From assembly GCA_964560355.1 (NCBI GenBank), contig CAZLLI010000020.1, positions 1-39,144 on the forward strand: 39,144 nt of DNA, written 5' to 3'. Under the pieces are notes generated by a model that was given only the letters and a program-made list of their open reading frames with translations, was not told the DNA's origin and did no database searches. Positions within the stretch are counted from its first letter, which is position 1. The number at the start of each line of letters is the position of its first letter. A program made the translations under genes and the position numbers. Source of the DNA: JAKEHA01 sp964560355 (GTDB taxonomy: Bacteria; Krumholzibacteriota; Krumholzibacteriia; WVZY01; JAKEHA01). Shown in pieces: positions 38,501 through 39,144 of the stretch.

Positions 38501-39144
38501 ACACCTACAAGAGCTGGAACAAGCCCGACGCCGCGCGCGAAGCCAAGCTCGCCGCGGCCGCCAACCTTCTGCCGGGGTCGCCGTGGTGGAAGGCCAACGA
38601 CGACGACGCCCAGCACGCGCGCGCGCAGGCGTTCGCGCAGGCGGCGTACCGCGAGAACGCGGCCCACTACCACAAGCTCGCGCGCACGACCGACGACGCG
38701 TCGGCGTGGCAGAACGCGCTCTCGAACTACGAGACCTATCTCAACTACTGGCCGAAGGCGCCCGACGCCGACCGCATCCACTTCGTGGCGGGCGAAGCGG
38801 CGGGACGCTTGAAGCAGTATCCGCGCGCGCTCGCGCACTTCGAGACCGCCGCCAAGAGCGACTCGGTCGGGCTCGCGGTGGAAGCGACGTGGCAGCGCGT
38901 CGCCGTCACCGACACCTGGTACGCGGCCTCGCGCCCGGCGCCGGCCAACGCCACCGCGGCCGCGATCGCGAAGAACGACTCGCTCGGCGCGCAACTCTTG
39001 GCGGCGTGCAAGGAGTTCACGCGCCGCTTCCCCGACGACCCGCGCTCCGCCGACGTGGTGTGGCGCGGCGGCAACGTCGCCTACGCGCACAAGTGGTATC
39101 CCGATGCCGCCACCGCATTCATGCTGTTCGGCGACCGCTTCCCC
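35518..39144 (+). CDS. Very large exported TPR protein, 3' end outside window
   Basis: The frame is open for 1209 codons to the window edge. Two GTG codons in a row (35518, 35521) are the candidate starts; AAAGG is the best ribosome site. A signal peptide ends at about residue 30 (AVARAQA). Residues about 30-410 are helical repeats. A long coiled coil spans about 421-530 (AVEAERRRCAVALAEQE, ELQRERIFMDAL). From about residue 740 TPR/Tol-type repeats dominate (VLFNLGMILSDDGQPEAATY, ALYKMGWAEFEEDRFADATD, ALAHFETAAKS). The design recalls envelope TPR proteins of gliding or Tol-like complexes. Function is inferred from architecture and neighbours only. Confidence 0.88.
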   Translation, partial: MVRRPSQIAAAWLLGLAAFALPGAVARAQAPAPADSLAATVTRPIARSLTPDEWAAFYLGRAVDVWHQGDLRGAAELLENIDISTTSTFDRADRAAFLLAVAYLRLDDADGFARVAARAASASGSMYRQWIRYCQIARDTQPGDAATLTESAPALPGAVEMVASLQLQAGFANEALDLLETHAPADALSSVHLYLQALARRAAGGDPTRDWERLAGVTPHSRLEADLVGAALIHLATARLEQKRDAGDYLRRVPKESRHAPRAAHIFASVAIAQGDTAAARQTLSNILKQYPNYDGIREVKLALSDMSLDRGYWHAALRYAESAEDSWVDESGALDELARATDVAGVWSAWARAQDWRDEIRLASNALFAQIDAMVAGSVDLRANPSLAPAGDFAGALWPADDDAFAALAWDTTGALSLHTPTSEEWTRVRAVEAERRRCAVALAEQERVVAERRAEIERRVALLQSGRERTAASTVALGRATTDLDSLLNRLDAALRQLQSARDGALRQVDARTRDMVTELQRERIFMDALRHFYVDGPQRDRPEKFPPDVPPTSRVLADERALTAEAESLATFFAGRSTDLINRSYAEVWRPRFADDSRSLRAALGGLLARARRDGAALDSTLAAIANDPVLAAEVKKRDALAAQLASAQTQENVVRRDVAHAVAARGQEALSGEREAIDYHMADASYELAVDAAFDTAPNADSLAVKPLRARAIGNLGTFLARYPNSVARGETRFRLADLLLMQARDDFQAKMASFLGDSPSADQMKNRSMAPFVNYAPAVELYSAILKEDPTFPHQDAVLFNLGMILSDDGQPEAATYLTRLVEQYPNAPDAQEAWLRLGSDRFDREDYAGCVPLFAEAAKGKDASFTAIALYKMGWAEFEEDRFADATDAFRRLIDHYAKNADIAKKMDLRDEAEEYLVHSLARSGGAGAFRDYFGSLGPRDYESRILLSLGSLMRGHSMYEEAIACDKLWLERYPQDPKAMDVVDRMADTYKSWNKPDAAREAKLAAAANLLPGSPWWKANDDDAQHARAQAFAQAAYRENAAHYHKLARTTDDASAWQNALSNYETYLNYWPKAPDADRIHFVAGEAAGRLKQYPRALAHFETAAKSDSVGLAVEATWQRVAVTDTWYAASRPAPANATAAAIAKNDSLGAQLLAACKEFTRRFPDDPRSADVVWRGGNVAYAHKWYPDAATAFMLFGDRFP

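Noticed and set aside
35662..39090. Very long open frame on the minus strand (about 1140 codons) opposite the TPR gene
   Set aside because: It is the mirror of a GC-rich coding sequence with few stop triplets. The product is Arg/Val/Ala-rich without motifs, while the plus strand gives clear TPR repeats and a signal peptide.

Overview
The window is GC-rich bacterial chromosome with short intergenic gaps, no RNA genes, no phage or IS genes and no CRISPR array. At least three large secreted proteins end in the FlgD-like C-terminal fold (NTPNPFNP...PVSSGIYLYRL...KMALVK pattern) used as a sorting domain in type IX-type secretion. Together with many lipoproteins, outer-membrane barrels, a Ser/Thr kinase with a TolB-type propeller, and c-type cytochromes, this suggests an uncultured member of the FCB superphylum or a relative; Candidatus Eisenbacteria fits best. 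That assignment is inference from protein style, not from a marker gene.

Layout. Positions 1-3671 (minus strand) hold acetyl-CoA synthetase, an unrecognised secreted protein and the start of a histone-deacetylase/AcuC-like enzyme, in that order of transcription. Positions 3774-5611 hold a UMF1-type MFS transporter overlapping a PNP oxidase gene (pdxH). A small secreted FlgD-fold protein with a good terminator follows, then a BaiN/HI0933-type flavoprotein. Positions 7560-10358 hold a large ZU5/Ig lipoprotein and then a scar in which the 5' end of a second lipoprotein of the same family is fused head-on to the 5' end of a Ser/Thr kinase gene that itself carries an internal deletion. The intact kinase paralogue (10359-13064) and a YfiT-type DinB protein follow on the minus strand. 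A radical SAM protein (13642-14949) precedes two very large exported proteins: a subtilisin with three tandem copies of a domain of about 155 residues, and a metzincin-like/TIG/beta-helix protein.

The most interesting part is 23707-33235. ApbE (the FMN transferase that flavinylates exported proteins) is followed, after a 372-base regulatory gap, by a CX4CH c-type cytochrome lipoprotein, a barrel protein, a di-haem lipoprotein related to the hydrazine-synthase alpha subunit, a TlpA thioredoxin, a DUF4266 lipoprotein, a DUF3570 barrel, an NHL propeller with a sorting domain, another lipoprotein and another barrel. Every product is predicted to be exported. It looks like a periplasm-to-surface redox module whose flavin-carrying partner is not a classical FMN_bind or NqrB/RnfD protein.

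Positions 33267-39144 hold a second envelope cluster: an SH3 plus barrel protein, a PepSY-like protein, a coiled-coil protein and a very large TPR protein cut by the window edge. It recalls trans-envelope gliding/Tol-like machines. Genes transcribed rightward from 13642 to the end are almost all exported, so this half of the window is an envelope and cell-surface island.
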